Assembly (NCBI RefSeq): GCF_035609205.1
Contig: NZ_CP141184.1
Coordinates: 2,074,501-2,138,500 of the forward strand
Source: Hymenobacter sp. GOD-10R
Lineage (GTDB): Bacteria; Bacteroidota; Bacteroidia; Cytophagales; Hymenobacteraceae
Reading direction: 5' to 3'
DNA length: 64,000 nt
Part shown: positions 25,698 to 35,379 of the stretch, one piece after another
How positions within the stretch are numbered: position 1 is the first letter of the stretch
Layout: each line of letters opens with the position of its first letter
Notes under the pieces: generated by a model
What the model saw: only the letters and a program-made list of their open reading frames with translations
What the model was told of the DNA's origin: nothing
The model's database searches: none
Translations under genes and position numbers: made by a program

Positions 25698-26570
25698 TTA
25701 CGCCCGGTCGCCTTGGCGAAACTGCCGGGGCGAGATACCCATTACCTTGGTGAACACGCGGGAGAAGTAATACACGTCGGCGAAGCCTAGCTGATGAGCT
25801 ATTTCCTTGATGCGCAAGCTGCTATCGGTAAGTTGCTGGCAGGCGTGTTGCACCTTCAAAAAGTTGAAAAACACAATGGGCGGCCTCCCCACCTGTTCCC
25901 GGAACAGTGTGGTATAATGCGACGCCGACAAGCCCGCTTGCGCAGCTAGTTCCTGTACCGTGAAGCTACTCGTTAGGTGTTCACGCATGAACTGGATAGA
26001 CTGCGTAATGCTCCCTGCGGCAGAAGAAGGCTGCGCAAGCTGGCTGACGGAAGGCAACAGGGAGAGCAGAAAATGCCCTAGGCGTGCGCTGGCCTGCACC
26101 ATACCTGCTAGGGTAGCGGTCAGCGTGAGCTGCGAAAAAATAGCTTCGAATAACTGAAACCGTTCCTCCGTCGGCCGGATGGTGGTGGGAGCTTCTGGCG
26201 CCTGCTCTTGCAAATGCGCGTGCAAGACGGCCGCCTGCGTGCCGGCAAAGTGTAACCAGTAAATCGTCCAGGGTGTGGCTTCGTCGGCGCCGTACTTGTG
26301 GGGCACGTGCGCGGGCAAAATGACCCATTGGTTGGCTCGGAGCGGCCGTTTTTCAGCGTGGTTTAGCTGGTACCAACCACTGCCCTGCACGCAGTAGAGC
26401 AAGAGGTGCTGGGCACTACCGGCGCGTCGGTTTCGCTTGTGGGCACGGGCCACGGGGTAAAATCCAATATCGGTGACGTAGAGACCCTGGCACAGCGGGT
26501 GCTGAGCGGCTTCGTGTAGCAGCGTTACCGGTAAGCTATAGGCTCGTTGCCCCTGAAATCCCTCTTTCAT
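25698..26570 (-). CDS. AraC-family regulator, arabinose-type cupin
   Basis: The 290-residue regulator has an N-terminal AraC cupin sensor (HLLLYCVQGSGWYQLNH, RANQWVILPAHVPHKYGAD, TIYWLHFAG). The C-terminal HTH domain reads FTVQELAAQAGLSASHYTTLFREQVGRPPIVFFNFLKVQHACQQL and LRIKEIAHQLGFADVYYFSRVFTKVMGISPRQFR. It is divergent from the sugar porter gene, which makes it the likely regulator of the MFS-DUF5107-GH2 group. A palindrome lies in the shared promoter region. Confidence 0.93.
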   Translation of the reverse strand: MKEGFQGQRAYSLPVTLLHEAAQHPLCQGLYVTDIGFYPVARAHKRNRRAGSAQHLLLYCVQGSGWYQLNHAEKRPLRANQWVILPAHVPHKYGADEATPWTIYWLHFAGTQAAVLHAHLQEQAPEAPTTIRPTEERFQLFEAIFSQLTLTATLAGMVQASARLGHFLLSLLPSVSQLAQPSSAAGSITQSIQFMREHLTSSFTVQELAAQAGLSASHYTTLFREQVGRPPIVFFNFLKVQHACQQLTDSSLRIKEIAHQLGFADVYYFSRVFTKVMGISPRQFRQGDRA

Positions 26571-26613
26571 GGAACGTAAAGGTAGCTAAAGCGGCGACCG
26601 TTGTATCGTCCAT

Positions 26614-26639
26614 CTTTTCGTTGGAAAAGCTATTTCCAA
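26614..26639. promoter_or_regulatory. Overlapping palindromes in AraC/sugar porter promoter region
   Basis: TTGGAAA (26621-26627) and TTTCCAA (26633-26639) form an inverted repeat with a five-base spacer. It overlaps a second one, CTTTTC (26614-26619) with GAAAAG (26624-26629). They lie about 50 bases before the AraC start and about 150 bases before the porter start, suitable for an operator. The binding protein is not known. Confidence 0.35.
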
Positions 26640-26790
26640 GCGGTAGCTAGGTACTCATCTTTGCAGCAGGTCAGGGATACTTCTTAGCGACTATCTTACC
26701 GCCCTAGGATTACCCGAACCCGCTCTCGTGCTACTAGCTGAGGGATGAACTTCCTGTCTGCTGAGCTTCCCTCCATTCCCACCCGTGCCT

Positions 26791-28161
26791 ATGGCTTCCT
26801 TCTCATCCGTGCCTGCTACCCCAGCAGTGGCATTTCACTCGGCTTATATCGTTGGTATTGCGTTCATCGCAGCCCTAGGCGGCTATCTGTTCGGCTTCGA
26901 CTTTGCAGTAATCTCTGGGGCGCTGCCCTTTCTGCGCCAGCAATTTGCGCTTACGGCCTGGTGGGAGGGTTTTCTAACTGGCTCGCTGGCGCTAGGCTGC
27001 ATGGTTGGATGTCTAGTGGCCGGGCAGCTGGCCGACCGCTATGGTCGGCGGCCCGGCCTGCTGTTAGCGGCGGGTATCTTCGCGGTATCGTCGCTGGCGA
27101 TGGCTCTGGCGCCGAGTTTGACGCTGTTTGTAGTGGCACGCTTTGCCGCCGGAATAGGGGTCGGGATGGCATCTATGTTGAGCCCGCTCTACATCGCCGA
27201 AGTATCGCCGGCCGCCGTGCGGGGCCGCAACGTGGCGATTAATCAGCTCACCATTGTGGTGGGCATTTTGGTGACAAACCTGGTGAATTACTTCCTGGCG
27301 GATCAAGGCCCAGACGCTTGGCGCTGGATGTTTGGGCTGGGCGCGGTGCCGGCCGTACTGTTTCTGCTGGGAGTGCTGTGGCTGCCCGAAAGTCCACGCT
27401 GGCTGGCCCAGGCGGGGCAAGTGGCACGTGCCGAAGCCGTGCTGCACAAAATCGGCAATCCGGCGTTTGTCGAAACCACGTTGGCTGGGTTGGACACGCG
27501 AGCAAATAGTGACGAACCTAGGGCTCGGTTTGGGGATGTGCTGGGCGCCGATGTGCGACCAGCTGTAGTGGTGGGGGTAGCGCTAGCCGTGTTCCAGCAG
27601 TTTTGTGGTATAAACGTGGTGTTTAACTACACCTCTACCATCTTCGCGGCAGTAGGCGCTGACCTAAACCGTCAACTGCTCGAAACCATCGGGATTGGGG
27701 TTGTCAACCTAGGTTTTACACTAGTAGCCATGTTCTTGGTGGATAGGCTAGGGCGGCGGCCGCTGCTGCTGTTTGGCTCGCTAGGACTGACGATAAGCTA
27801 TTTGGCACTGGCCTTCTTGCTCCAGACCCACGCTGCGCCAGGGCTAGTGTCGGTGGTAGTGCTGGCGGCCATTGGTACCTATGGGCTGTCCTTGGCCCCA
27901 GTAACCTGGGTTGTGATTTCTGAGATTTTTCCGACCCGCATCCGGGGCGTAGCCTCGTCGGTAGCCACGGTGGCGCTGTGGGGTGCCTACTTCATCTTGG
28001 TGTTCACGTTTCCGATTCTGGCTCAAGCTATTGGCACCTACGGGCCCTTTTATCTCTACGCGGGTATTTGCCTGCTCGGCTTCTTCTTCGTGCGGGCCAA
28101 AGTGAAGGAAACTAAGGGGCAAACCCTGGAGCAGCTAGAGGGCACCTTCGCCCGGCACTAA
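26791..28161 (+). CDS. MFS sugar porter (XylE/GLUT-like)
   Basis: This 12-helix sugar:proton symporter has about 456 residues from the ATG at 26791; GTG at 26785 is also in frame. Family motifs are GGYLFGFDFAVISGALPFL in helix 1, ADRYGRRPGLL in loop 2-3, LPESPRWLA after helix 6, FQQFCGINVVFNYTSTIF in helix 7 (sugar-binding QQxxGxN), DRLGRRPLLL and PVTWVVISEIFPTRIRG. It imports a monosaccharide across the inner membrane. Only 35 bases separate it from the DUF5107 gene, so they are probably co-transcribed. Confidence 0.95.
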   Translation: MASFSSVPATPAVAFHSAYIVGIAFIAALGGYLFGFDFAVISGALPFLRQQFALTAWWEGFLTGSLALGCMVGCLVAGQLADRYGRRPGLLLAAGIFAVSSLAMALAPSLTLFVVARFAAGIGVGMASMLSPLYIAEVSPAAVRGRNVAINQLTIVVGILVTNLVNYFLADQGPDAWRWMFGLGAVPAVLFLLGVLWLPESPRWLAQAGQVARAEAVLHKIGNPAFVETTLAGLDTRANSDEPRARFGDVLGADVRPAVVVGVALAVFQQFCGINVVFNYTSTIFAAVGADLNRQLLETIGIGVVNLGFTLVAMFLVDRLGRRPLLLFGSLGLTISYLALAFLLQTHAAPGLVSVVVLAAIGTYGLSLAPVTWVVISEIFPTRIRGVASSVATVALWGAYFILVFTFPILAQAIGTYGPFYLYAGICLLGFFFVRAKVKETKGQTLEQLEGTFARH

Positions 28162-28196
28162 CTTTTGGATAGCGAACAAGCTAACAGCGAATAACT

Positions 28197-31100
28197 ATGC
28201 AATCTTCGACGGTATCCGTGTGGCAGGAAACGGTGACTATCCCCACCTACGGGGTGGGCGAGCCCGACAAAAACCCCATGTTCTTCGAGAAGCGGGTGTA
28301 CCAGGGCAGCAGCGGCGCGGTGTATCCGCACCCGGTCATCGACAAGATCTATGACGAGAAGCAAGACCGTGACTACGTGGGCTTGTTTCTGGAAAATAAG
28401 TATTTGAAAATCTTGATTCTACCCGAGCTAGGTGGCCGTGTGCAGATGGCCTACGATAAGCTCAAGCAGCGCCATTTTGTCTATTACAATCAAGTAATTA
28501 AACCGGCGCTAGTTGGACTAACAGGTCCTTGGATTTCGGGAGGGATTGAGTTCAACTGGCCTCAGCACCACCGCCCCAGCACGTTTGAGCCGGTGGATTT
28601 TCGGCTGGAACAACACGCCGACGGCAGCGCCACGGTCTGGGTAAACGAAGTGGAGCGCATGTTTCGCACCAAGGGCCTGACTGGCTTCACGCTGCACCCC
28701 GACCGTGCTTACCTGGAAATTAAGGCTCAGCTCTACAATCGTACCTCGCTGCCTCAAACGTTTTTGTGGTGGGCCAACCCGGCCGTGCACGTCAACGACG
28801 ACTACCAGTCGGTGTTTCCGCCCGATGTGAACGCCGTATTCGACCACGGCAAGCGCGACGTGTCGACGTTCCCCATTGCCACGGGTACCTACTACAAGGT
28901 CGATTATGCGCCCGGTACCGACATCTCGCGCTACAAGAATATTCCGGTGCCTACGTCTTACATGGCCGTCAACTCCGACTACGACTTTGTGGGCGGCTAC
29001 GAGCACGACACGCAGGCCGGACTGCTGCACGTGGCCGACCACCACGTGTCGCCGGGCAAGAAGCAGTGGACTTGGGGCCATGGCGATTTTGGCCGGGCCT
29101 GGGACCGTAACCTAACCGACGAGGATGGCCCCTACATCGAGTTAATGACGGGCATGTTCACGGATAATCAGCCAGATTTCAGCTGGCTAATGCCCTACGA
29201 GGAGAAGTCGTTTACGCAGTATTTCTTGCCCTACCAAACCTTGGGCGTGGTCAAAAATGCTACCAAGGATGTGCTGGTGAACGTGGAAGCGACCGGTCCT
29301 GATGCGGCTCAAGTGTTGGTGTATGTGACTTCCGCCCAGCCCAACTGCCGGGTGCAGCTGCTGGTAGCTGGTCAGCCGGTGCTAGATGAAACCCGCGACC
29401 TAGCTCCCGAACAAAGCTTTGCGCAGCAGGTGGCCCTACCTCCCAGCACAACCGAGCAGCAGTGGCTAGTGCTTATCCACGATGCTCAAGGGCGAGAACT
29501 GCTGCGCTACGCACCTGCCGCCAACAAGCAAAATGAGGTGCCCCAGCCCGCCAAACCAGCCCTGGAGCCGCAGGCGGTTGCCAGCACCGAGCAGCTATTC
29601 TTGACTGGCCAGCACCTGGAGCAGTACCGGCACGCCACGTACAGCCCCGTGCCCTATTATGAAGAAGCGCTCCGCCGTGACCCACAGGATGCGCGCAACA
29701 ACAATGCGCTGGGAGCTTGGTATTTGCGTCGGGGGCAATTTGCCAAGAGTGAGCCTTATTTCCGGCAGGCCATTGCTACCCTCACGCAGCGTAACCCTAA
29801 TCCTTACGACGGCGAGCCTTACTACAACCTAGGGCTTAGCCTGAAGCACCAAAATCGACCTGACGAAGCGTACACTGCTTTCTTTAAGGCGACATGGAAC
29901 AGCGCCTGGCAAGACAGCGCCTACTTCGCGGTAGCCCAACTGGACGTTGCGCGAGAACATTATCAGCTAGCTCTAGAGCACGTCGGCTGGGCGCTGGACC
30001 GCAACGCCCGCAACAGCAAAGCGTACGTGGTGCAAGCCGCGGCCCAACGCCTGTTAGGCCAGCCTGCCGCGGCCTTGGTCACCTGCGCCGAAGCCCTGCG
30101 CCGCGACGGCTTCAACTTAGGCGCTCTGCTAGAGCAAGCGCTGGCGCACCGCGCAGCTGGCCGTGCCGCCGAAGCCGATGCTAGCCTCGCCCAACTGCAA
30201 ACGCTGGCGCGCAACGAAGCGCACAACTACCTCGAATACGCCCTCGACTACGGCGCTATGGGCCGCTACCCCGAAGCCACTGAGCTCCTGACACTGGCCT
30301 TGCGCGCCGCTGCTCCCGATCCGCTGGTGGCGTACCACCTAGCCTATTTCAGCCAGCAAGTGGGGGACGAAGACGAGGCACGGGCGTACGCCCAACAAGG
30401 CGCGACTATCCCATTGGCCACACATTTTCCCAACCGGCTGGAAGATATTGCCGCCCTACAGCTCGCGACGACTCTTAACCCCGCCGATGCCTACGCGCCG
30501 TATCTGCTCGGCAACCTCTGGTACGATAAGCGCCAGTACGACGAGGCAATAGCCGCCTGGGAGGTGGCCGCCGCCCGCAACCCTACGTTTCCGACCGCCC
30601 TGCGCAACCTAGGTATCGCCTACTTCAACAAGCGCCAAGAGCCCGAAAAAGCGCTGGCGTACTTGGAAAAAGCCTTTGCCCTGGCTACCAATGATGCCCG
30701 CGTGCTCATGGAGCTAGCCCAGCTATATCGTCGGCTTAACTACGCACCCGCCGCTCAGTTGGCTTTGCTAGAAGCGCATCTGCCGGCGGTGGAGTTTCGC
30801 GACGACTTGTACCTGGAGCGAGTAGCCTTGTACAATCAGCTCGATCAGCCCGCCCGAGCGTATGAGCTGCTGATGGCTAGGCGCTTTCACCCATGGGAGG
30901 GTGGCGAGGGCAAGGTGTCGGGCGAATATGTACGTAGTCTACTCGCCCTAGCGAAGGCCGACCTGCATGCCGGGGAGCCGGCCACGGCCGTCGTCCGCCT
31001 CAGCCAGGCGCTGGCGCCCAGCTACCCTCACAACTTAGGTGAGGGCAAGCTACCCGGTGCGCCCGAAAATGAGCTGCACTATTGGCTTGGCTGCGCCTAC

Positions 31101-31553
31101 GAGGCCCTAGGACAGCTCGAAGCTGCGCGCGGCGCTTGGCAGCAGGCCACCACTGGCAGCAGTACCCCCACGGCCGCGCTGTTCTACAACGACCCGCAAC
31201 CCGACCAGATATTCTACCAGGGCTTAGCCTGGAGGCAGCTAGGCTCGCCCGAGCGAGAACAAGCCATTTTTAACAACCTGCTGCATTACGGTCAAGCGCA
31301 CCTCAACGACGAAGTGAAGCTCGATTACTTTGCCGTGTCTCTGCCTGATTTATTGATATTTGAAGATGATCTAAGTCGGCGCAACGCCCTGCACTGTCGC
31401 TACCTTATCGGGTTAGGTTACCTAGGGCTAGGCCAACTAACGGAAGCCGAAGCTGCCTTGACAGCCGTGTTGCAGCAGGACAGCCGCCATGCTGGCGCCC
31501 ATACTCACTTGCAGCTGCTGCGTCCATCAAATGCCCCTTCGCTGCCTGCTTAG
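28197..31553 (+). CDS. Large DUF5107 protein with C-terminal TPR array
   Basis: The 1118-residue protein lacks a signal peptide. The first third is DUF5107, a galactose-mutarotase-like sandwich fold: KYLKILILPELGGRVQMAYDK, GIEFNWPQHHRPSTFEPVDF, LYNRTSLPQTFLWWANPAVHV, and MTGMFTDNQPDFSWLMPYEEKSF near 320. From about 490 to the end there are many tetratricopeptide-type repeats, for example DARNNNALGAWYLRRGQFAKSEPYF, PYYNLGLSLKHQNRPDEAY and YAPYLLGNLWYDKRQYDEAI. It is flanked by a sugar porter and a GH2-like enzyme, so a role in handling the imported sugar or its oligosaccharide is likely. No activity can be assigned. Confidence 0.88.
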   Translation: MQSSTVSVWQETVTIPTYGVGEPDKNPMFFEKRVYQGSSGAVYPHPVIDKIYDEKQDRDYVGLFLENKYLKILILPELGGRVQMAYDKLKQRHFVYYNQVIKPALVGLTGPWISGGIEFNWPQHHRPSTFEPVDFRLEQHADGSATVWVNEVERMFRTKGLTGFTLHPDRAYLEIKAQLYNRTSLPQTFLWWANPAVHVNDDYQSVFPPDVNAVFDHGKRDVSTFPIATGTYYKVDYAPGTDISRYKNIPVPTSYMAVNSDYDFVGGYEHDTQAGLLHVADHHVSPGKKQWTWGHGDFGRAWDRNLTDEDGPYIELMTGMFTDNQPDFSWLMPYEEKSFTQYFLPYQTLGVVKNATKDVLVNVEATGPDAAQVLVYVTSAQPNCRVQLLVAGQPVLDETRDLAPEQSFAQQVALPPSTTEQQWLVLIHDAQGRELLRYAPAANKQNEVPQPAKPALEPQAVASTEQLFLTGQHLEQYRHATYSPVPYYEEALRRDPQDARNNNALGAWYLRRGQFAKSEPYFRQAIATLTQRNPNPYDGEPYYNLGLSLKHQNRPDEAYTAFFKATWNSAWQDSAYFAVAQLDVAREHYQLALEHVGWALDRNARNSKAYVVQAAAQRLLGQPAAALVTCAEALRRDGFNLGALLEQALAHRAAGRAAEADASLAQLQTLARNEAHNYLEYALDYGAMGRYPEATELLTLALRAAAPDPLVAYHLAYFSQQVGDEDEARAYAQQGATIPLATHFPNRLEDIAALQLATTLNPADAYAPYLLGNLWYDKRQYDEAIAAWEVAAARNPTFPTALRNLGIAYFNKRQEPEKALAYLEKAFALATNDARVLMELAQLYRRLNYAPAAQLALLEAHLPAVEFRDDLYLERVALYNQLDQPARAYELLMARRFHPWEGGEGKVSGEYVRSLLALAKADLHAGEPATAVVRLSQALAPSYPHNLGEGKLPGAPENELHYWLGCAYEALGQLEAARGAWQQATTGSSTPTAALFYNDPQPDQIFYQGLAWRQLGSPEREQAIFNNLLHYGQAHLNDEVKLDYFAVSLPDLLIFEDDLSRRNALHCRYLIGLGYLGLGQLTEAEAALTAVLQQDSRHAGAHTHLQLLRPSNAPSLPA

Positions 31554-31635
31554 CGCCGGGCTCCTTCCTGCCCGATGCCAGCTAGGATCTAGCTGCGCAA
31601 ATAGTCTTTAATCCGTCCTTACCTCTTTCCAGCGC

Positions 31636-34533
31636 ATGACACGTCCTTCCTATCCTTCTGTTTCTTTCGTCCGAGCTGGCAAAAACTTGATTCTGTTGCT
31701 AGTGTGGCTGGTGACGGTAGGAGTGGCCCGTGCCCAGAGAACGGGTAGCCTAGGTTCTCAACAGGACCGGCTCGACTTAGCAGGCGAGTGGCGGTTTGCG
31801 GTCGATTCGCTCGACCAAGGAACGAGTCAGCGCTGGTTTGCGCGGGATCTGGCAGATAAGATTACGCTGCCTGGCTCTATGACGACCAATGGCAAAGGCA
31901 ACAACATCAGCTTGAAAACACCCTGGACCGGTCAGATTGTGGATTCGTCCTGGTTCTTTAAGCCAGAGTACGCAGCGTACCGACAGCCGGGCAATATTAA
32001 GGTACCCTTCTGGTTGCAGCCTGTGAAGTACTACAAGGGGGCGGCTTGGTACCAGAAAACCATCGACATTCCCGCTGCCTGGGCGGGCCGTCCTATCGAG
32101 CTGTATCTGGAGCGGGCGCACTGGGAAACCACCGTATGGTTTGATGATCAGCCTCTAGGCACCCAGAATAGCCTAGGTACTGCCCACGTGATAACCTTAG
32201 GTCGTACGGCTACGCCCGGCCGGCACCGACTCACCGTCCGGGTCGATAACCGGGTGAAGGACTTCAACGTGGGCCAGAATTCGCACAGCATTTCCGACCA
32301 TACCCAGAGCAACTGGAATGGCCTAGTAGGGCAGCTGTACCTAACCGCTCGCCCGCGAGTGTACGTGGCTGACGCGCAGCTCTTTCCCAATATTCAGCGA
32401 CAGCAGGTAGTCGTGCGCTTACGGCTTCGCAACACCACCAACACATCCGCTACAGCCACCCTCAGCCTACAAGCCACGTTGCTTGCGCCAAACGCCAAAG
32501 GGCTACCCGCTCTCACCAAAAAAGTACGCCTTAACCCGGATACCACGGCGCTGGAGCTAACGTACCCAATGGGTACCCAGCCGCAGCTATGGAGTGAGTT
32601 TACCCCAAACGTGTACCAGCTCACCGTAGGCCTCGACGCGGGCAAGGGCCAACAGGAAACGCAGCAGGTGCGCTTCGGCATGCGCGAATTCGGAGCGAAG
32701 GGAACCCAGTTCACCATCAATGGCTTGCCAACTTTCTTGCGGGGCACGCTGGAGTGCGCCATCTTCCCGAAGACCGGCTACCCGCCGACCGACGTAGCCG
32801 CTTGGCAACGCATCTTCACCATTTGTAAAGCGTATGGCCTCAACCACATACGCTTCCACTCCTGGTGCCCTCCTGAAGCGGCTTTCACGGCTGCCGACCA
32901 AGCGGGGATGTATTTGCAAATCGAATGCTCGTCGTGGGCCAATCAGGGAGCTACCGTGGGTGACGGTGCCCCGCTCGATGCCTACCTCTACGCCGAGAGC
33001 CGGCGCATGGTGCGCGCCTACGGCAACCATCCGTCCTTCTGCATGCTGACGTATGGCAACGAGCCGGCCGGCAAGCAGCACATTCCCTACCTCACCAAGT
33101 TTGTTAACTATTGGCAGGCCACCGATACGCGCCGCCTCTACACGTCCGCTTCGGGCTGGCCGGTCATTGCCGAAAGCAACTACAATGTCTCGCCTGATCC
33201 GCGCATTCAAGCCTGGGGCCAAGGCCTAAAAAGTATCATTAATGGTCAACCGCCCCGCACCGATTACGACTGGCGTACTACTATTACCAAGTGGCAGCAT
33301 CCCACCGTGAGCCACGAAATTGGTCAGTGGTGCGTGTATCCCGATTTCAAGGAAATTGCCAAGTACGACGGGGTGTTGCAGGCTAAGAATTTCGAGATTT
33401 TCCGCGACCGGCTAGCTGCTAGCCACCTTTCTGCCTTAGCTGATAGCTTCCTGCTAGCCTCGGGCAAGCTGCAAGTTCTATGCTACAAGGCTGATATCGA
33501 AGCAGCGTTGCGTACGCCCGGCTTTAGCGGCTTTCAACTGCTCGACCTGCACGACTTCCCTGGGCAGGGCACGGCGCTAGTAGGGGTGTTAAGTCCTTTT
33601 TGGGAAGAAAAAGGTTACGTGACCGGCCCCGAATACCAACGCTTTTGCAACGCCACCGTACCGCTAGTGCGGTTTCCGAAGATGGTGTACCTCAACTCCG
33701 AAACGCTGGTCGTGCCCGTTGAAATTGCTCACTTTGGCCCCGCGCCCCTGCCGCACGTTACCCCCACCTGGGTTATCGAAGATGCTCAAGGCCAGCGGTT
33801 GTTCAGCGGCACGTTGCCAGCCCGCGACATTGCCGTGGGCAATGGACAAGTGTTAGGCGAAGTTCGGCAGGCGCTCGGCAGCCTTGTGCAGCCTCGTCAG
33901 CTGCGGCTCCGCGTGGCGGTAGGCACCTTCGAGAACTCCTGGGATTTCTTCGTGTACCCTAGCGTTTTACCCTCGGTCAGCAAGCAAATACTGGTAACGC
34001 AGCGGCTGGATAAGCAAGCATTGGATAAGCTCAAGAAGGGGGGGAGTGTGTTGCTCACGGCACCTAAAGGCACTATTCGACCCGAGGCGGGGGCTAACAT
34101 TGCGCTGGGTTTTTCCAGCATCTTCTGGAACACCGCTTGGACTGGCGGACAGGCGCCCGTTACGCTCGGCATCCTCTGCAACCCCCGGCACCCTGCACTA
34201 CGGGATTTTCCCACCGCCTACCACAGCAATTGGCAGTGGTGGGACGCCGTGAGCCACGCTAGCGCTATCCGGCTCGATTCGGTGGCTACGGATTTGCAAC
34301 CCATTGTGCGCGTCATCGATGACTGGGTTACGGCGCAGTCTCTGGGACTAGTTTTCGAGTGCAAGGTGGGCCAAGGCAAGCTGCTATTCTCATCCATCGA
34401 CCTGCTCAGCGACGCGGCCACTCGCCCCGAGGCTCGGCAGCTGCTTTCTAGTTTGGAGCAGTATATGGCCAGCCCTCGCTTTCAGCCGGCTACGCCGGTG
34501 GCGCCTCAGCGCATTGCTGGTTTGCTTAAGTAG
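31636..34533 (+). CDS. Exported glycoside hydrolase family 2-like enzyme
   Basis: This 965-residue enzyme has an N-terminal signal (LILLLVWLVTVGVARAQ). A GH2 sugar-binding jelly roll follows (about 45-240: LAGEWRFAVDSLDQG, YYKGAAWYQKTIDIPAAW, HWETTVWFDDQPLG), then an immunoglobulin-like domain and a TIM barrel (FLRGTLECAIFPKTGYPPTD, IRFHSWCPPEAAF). Likely catalytic residues are E476 in LTYGNEPAG (acid/base) and E561 in VSHEIGQWC (nucleophile); their spacing of 85 residues suits GH2. A further beta-rich C-terminal region follows. It is third in the AraC-controlled sugar operon. Likely a beta-glycosidase; specificity unknown. Confidence 0.9.
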   Translation: MTRPSYPSVSFVRAGKNLILLLVWLVTVGVARAQRTGSLGSQQDRLDLAGEWRFAVDSLDQGTSQRWFARDLADKITLPGSMTTNGKGNNISLKTPWTGQIVDSSWFFKPEYAAYRQPGNIKVPFWLQPVKYYKGAAWYQKTIDIPAAWAGRPIELYLERAHWETTVWFDDQPLGTQNSLGTAHVITLGRTATPGRHRLTVRVDNRVKDFNVGQNSHSISDHTQSNWNGLVGQLYLTARPRVYVADAQLFPNIQRQQVVVRLRLRNTTNTSATATLSLQATLLAPNAKGLPALTKKVRLNPDTTALELTYPMGTQPQLWSEFTPNVYQLTVGLDAGKGQQETQQVRFGMREFGAKGTQFTINGLPTFLRGTLECAIFPKTGYPPTDVAAWQRIFTICKAYGLNHIRFHSWCPPEAAFTAADQAGMYLQIECSSWANQGATVGDGAPLDAYLYAESRRMVRAYGNHPSFCMLTYGNEPAGKQHIPYLTKFVNYWQATDTRRLYTSASGWPVIAESNYNVSPDPRIQAWGQGLKSIINGQPPRTDYDWRTTITKWQHPTVSHEIGQWCVYPDFKEIAKYDGVLQAKNFEIFRDRLAASHLSALADSFLLASGKLQVLCYKADIEAALRTPGFSGFQLLDLHDFPGQGTALVGVLSPFWEEKGYVTGPEYQRFCNATVPLVRFPKMVYLNSETLVVPVEIAHFGPAPLPHVTPTWVIEDAQGQRLFSGTLPARDIAVGNGQVLGEVRQALGSLVQPRQLRLRVAVGTFENSWDFFVYPSVLPSVSKQILVTQRLDKQALDKLKKGGSVLLTAPKGTIRPEAGANIALGFSSIFWNTAWTGGQAPVTLGILCNPRHPALRDFPTAYHSNWQWWDAVSHASAIRLDSVATDLQPIVRVIDDWVTAQSLGLVFECKVGQGKLLFSSIDLLSDAATRPEARQLLSSLEQYMASPRFQPATPVAPQRIAGLLK

Positions 34534-34606
34534 TAAAAGGCGCTATTTGTCACAAGTCAGATTGCTCCGATTTATACTCAACAAGCTACCCGGCTCAGAA
34601 GGAGCT

Positions 34607-34631
34607 AAGGCACAGCTCGCTCCTGTGCCTT
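34607..34631. terminator. Putative terminator between convergent genes
   Basis: Nine-bp stem AAGGCACAG (34607-34615) and CTGTGCCTT (34623-34631), seven-base loop, between the GH2-like and SnoaL-like stops. There is no clear T-run, so efficiency is uncertain. Confidence 0.5.
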
Positions 34632-34644
34632 GCAGGACCAACGA

Positions 34645-34995
34645 CTACACCTGCTCGATATCCATTTGTTGTAGCAGCCCATCCTGTAGGGTGTAGAGGT
34701 GCTTTACCGGGCCCTCAAAAACTACTTGCCCCTGCATATCCTTTACTAGTTGGTGCACTGCTACTTCTAGTCGTCCATCGGCCCGCTCGCTGATGCGCGT
34801 TGGCTCGACGTGTGGATCTAGTTCCTGCCACTGCCGCTGCCAATAGTCGCGCACTTCGGCGTGGCCCGTGGCGTAGTCGCCCTCCCAGGCTCTCGACCAA
34901 CGCACTTGCGGATGAAGCGTCTCGAGGACCCTAGGAATGTCGCGCGCATTGAACGCTGCATATGCTTGTCGGATGAGGTTGTGAGGAGTGTCCAT
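34645..34995 (-). CDS. SnoaL-like / NTF2-fold protein
   Basis: The 116-residue single-domain protein begins NLIRQAYAAFNARDIPRVLETLHPQVRWSRAWEGDY, a typical SnoaL-like polyketide-cyclase-fold N-terminus. It continues with VRDYWQRQWQELDPHVEPTRI and VFEGPVKHLYTLQDGLLQQMDI. The fold serves isomerases, cyclases and small-ligand binders; the function here is unknown. It stands alone. Confidence 0.87.
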   Translation of the reverse strand: MDTPHNLIRQAYAAFNARDIPRVLETLHPQVRWSRAWEGDYATGHAEVRDYWQRQWQELDPHVEPTRISERADGRLEVAVHQLVKDMQGQVVFEGPVKHLYTLQDGLLQQMDIEQV

Positions 34996-35216
34996 GAGTC
35001 AGAGTCGTTGAAGTATACCCCCTTAATCAAGTTTAGGCGCAACTATCACCAAAGTCAACCCTTAGTAGCTAGTGCTCCGTGCGGTAGCCGTCATGGCAAC
35101 AGGGTGTTTGTAAGATCCAACTCCACCTTAACCTAGCACAGGGCAGAGAGTTTATCGCACCCGCACCCAGCTTTAGCTATTGGCGATAAGTGCAAATAAA
35201 ACACCCACGTAAACGC

Positions 35217-35269
35217 ATATAGAGCAGTTTCGAGGGAGGCCATACGCCACCCTCGAAACTGCTCTATAT
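35217..35269. repeat. Perfect 20-bp inverted repeat
   Basis: Arms 35217-35236 and 35250-35269 are perfectly complementary (core GAGCAGTTTCGAGGG), with a 13-base loop. It lies downstream of the carbonic anhydrase gene and about 220 bases upstream of the SnoaL-like gene. No T-run follows on either strand, so it is not a classic terminator, although it may still stop or stabilise the carbonic anhydrase transcript. Confidence 0.65.
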
Positions 35270-35379
35270 CAATAATTCAAACGCATTCGTGCTACTAATC
35301 CCTGGTACTTGAGCATGCCGCATCAAATGCTAGGTGCAACACCAACGCAGGTAGATCGTTCGCTGCGCCAGGCAGGCGC

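Noticed and set aside
28518..29081. 187-codon open frame antisense to the DUF5107 gene
   Set aside because: Repetitive Val/Arg/His composition typical of an antisense shadow, inside a supported gene.
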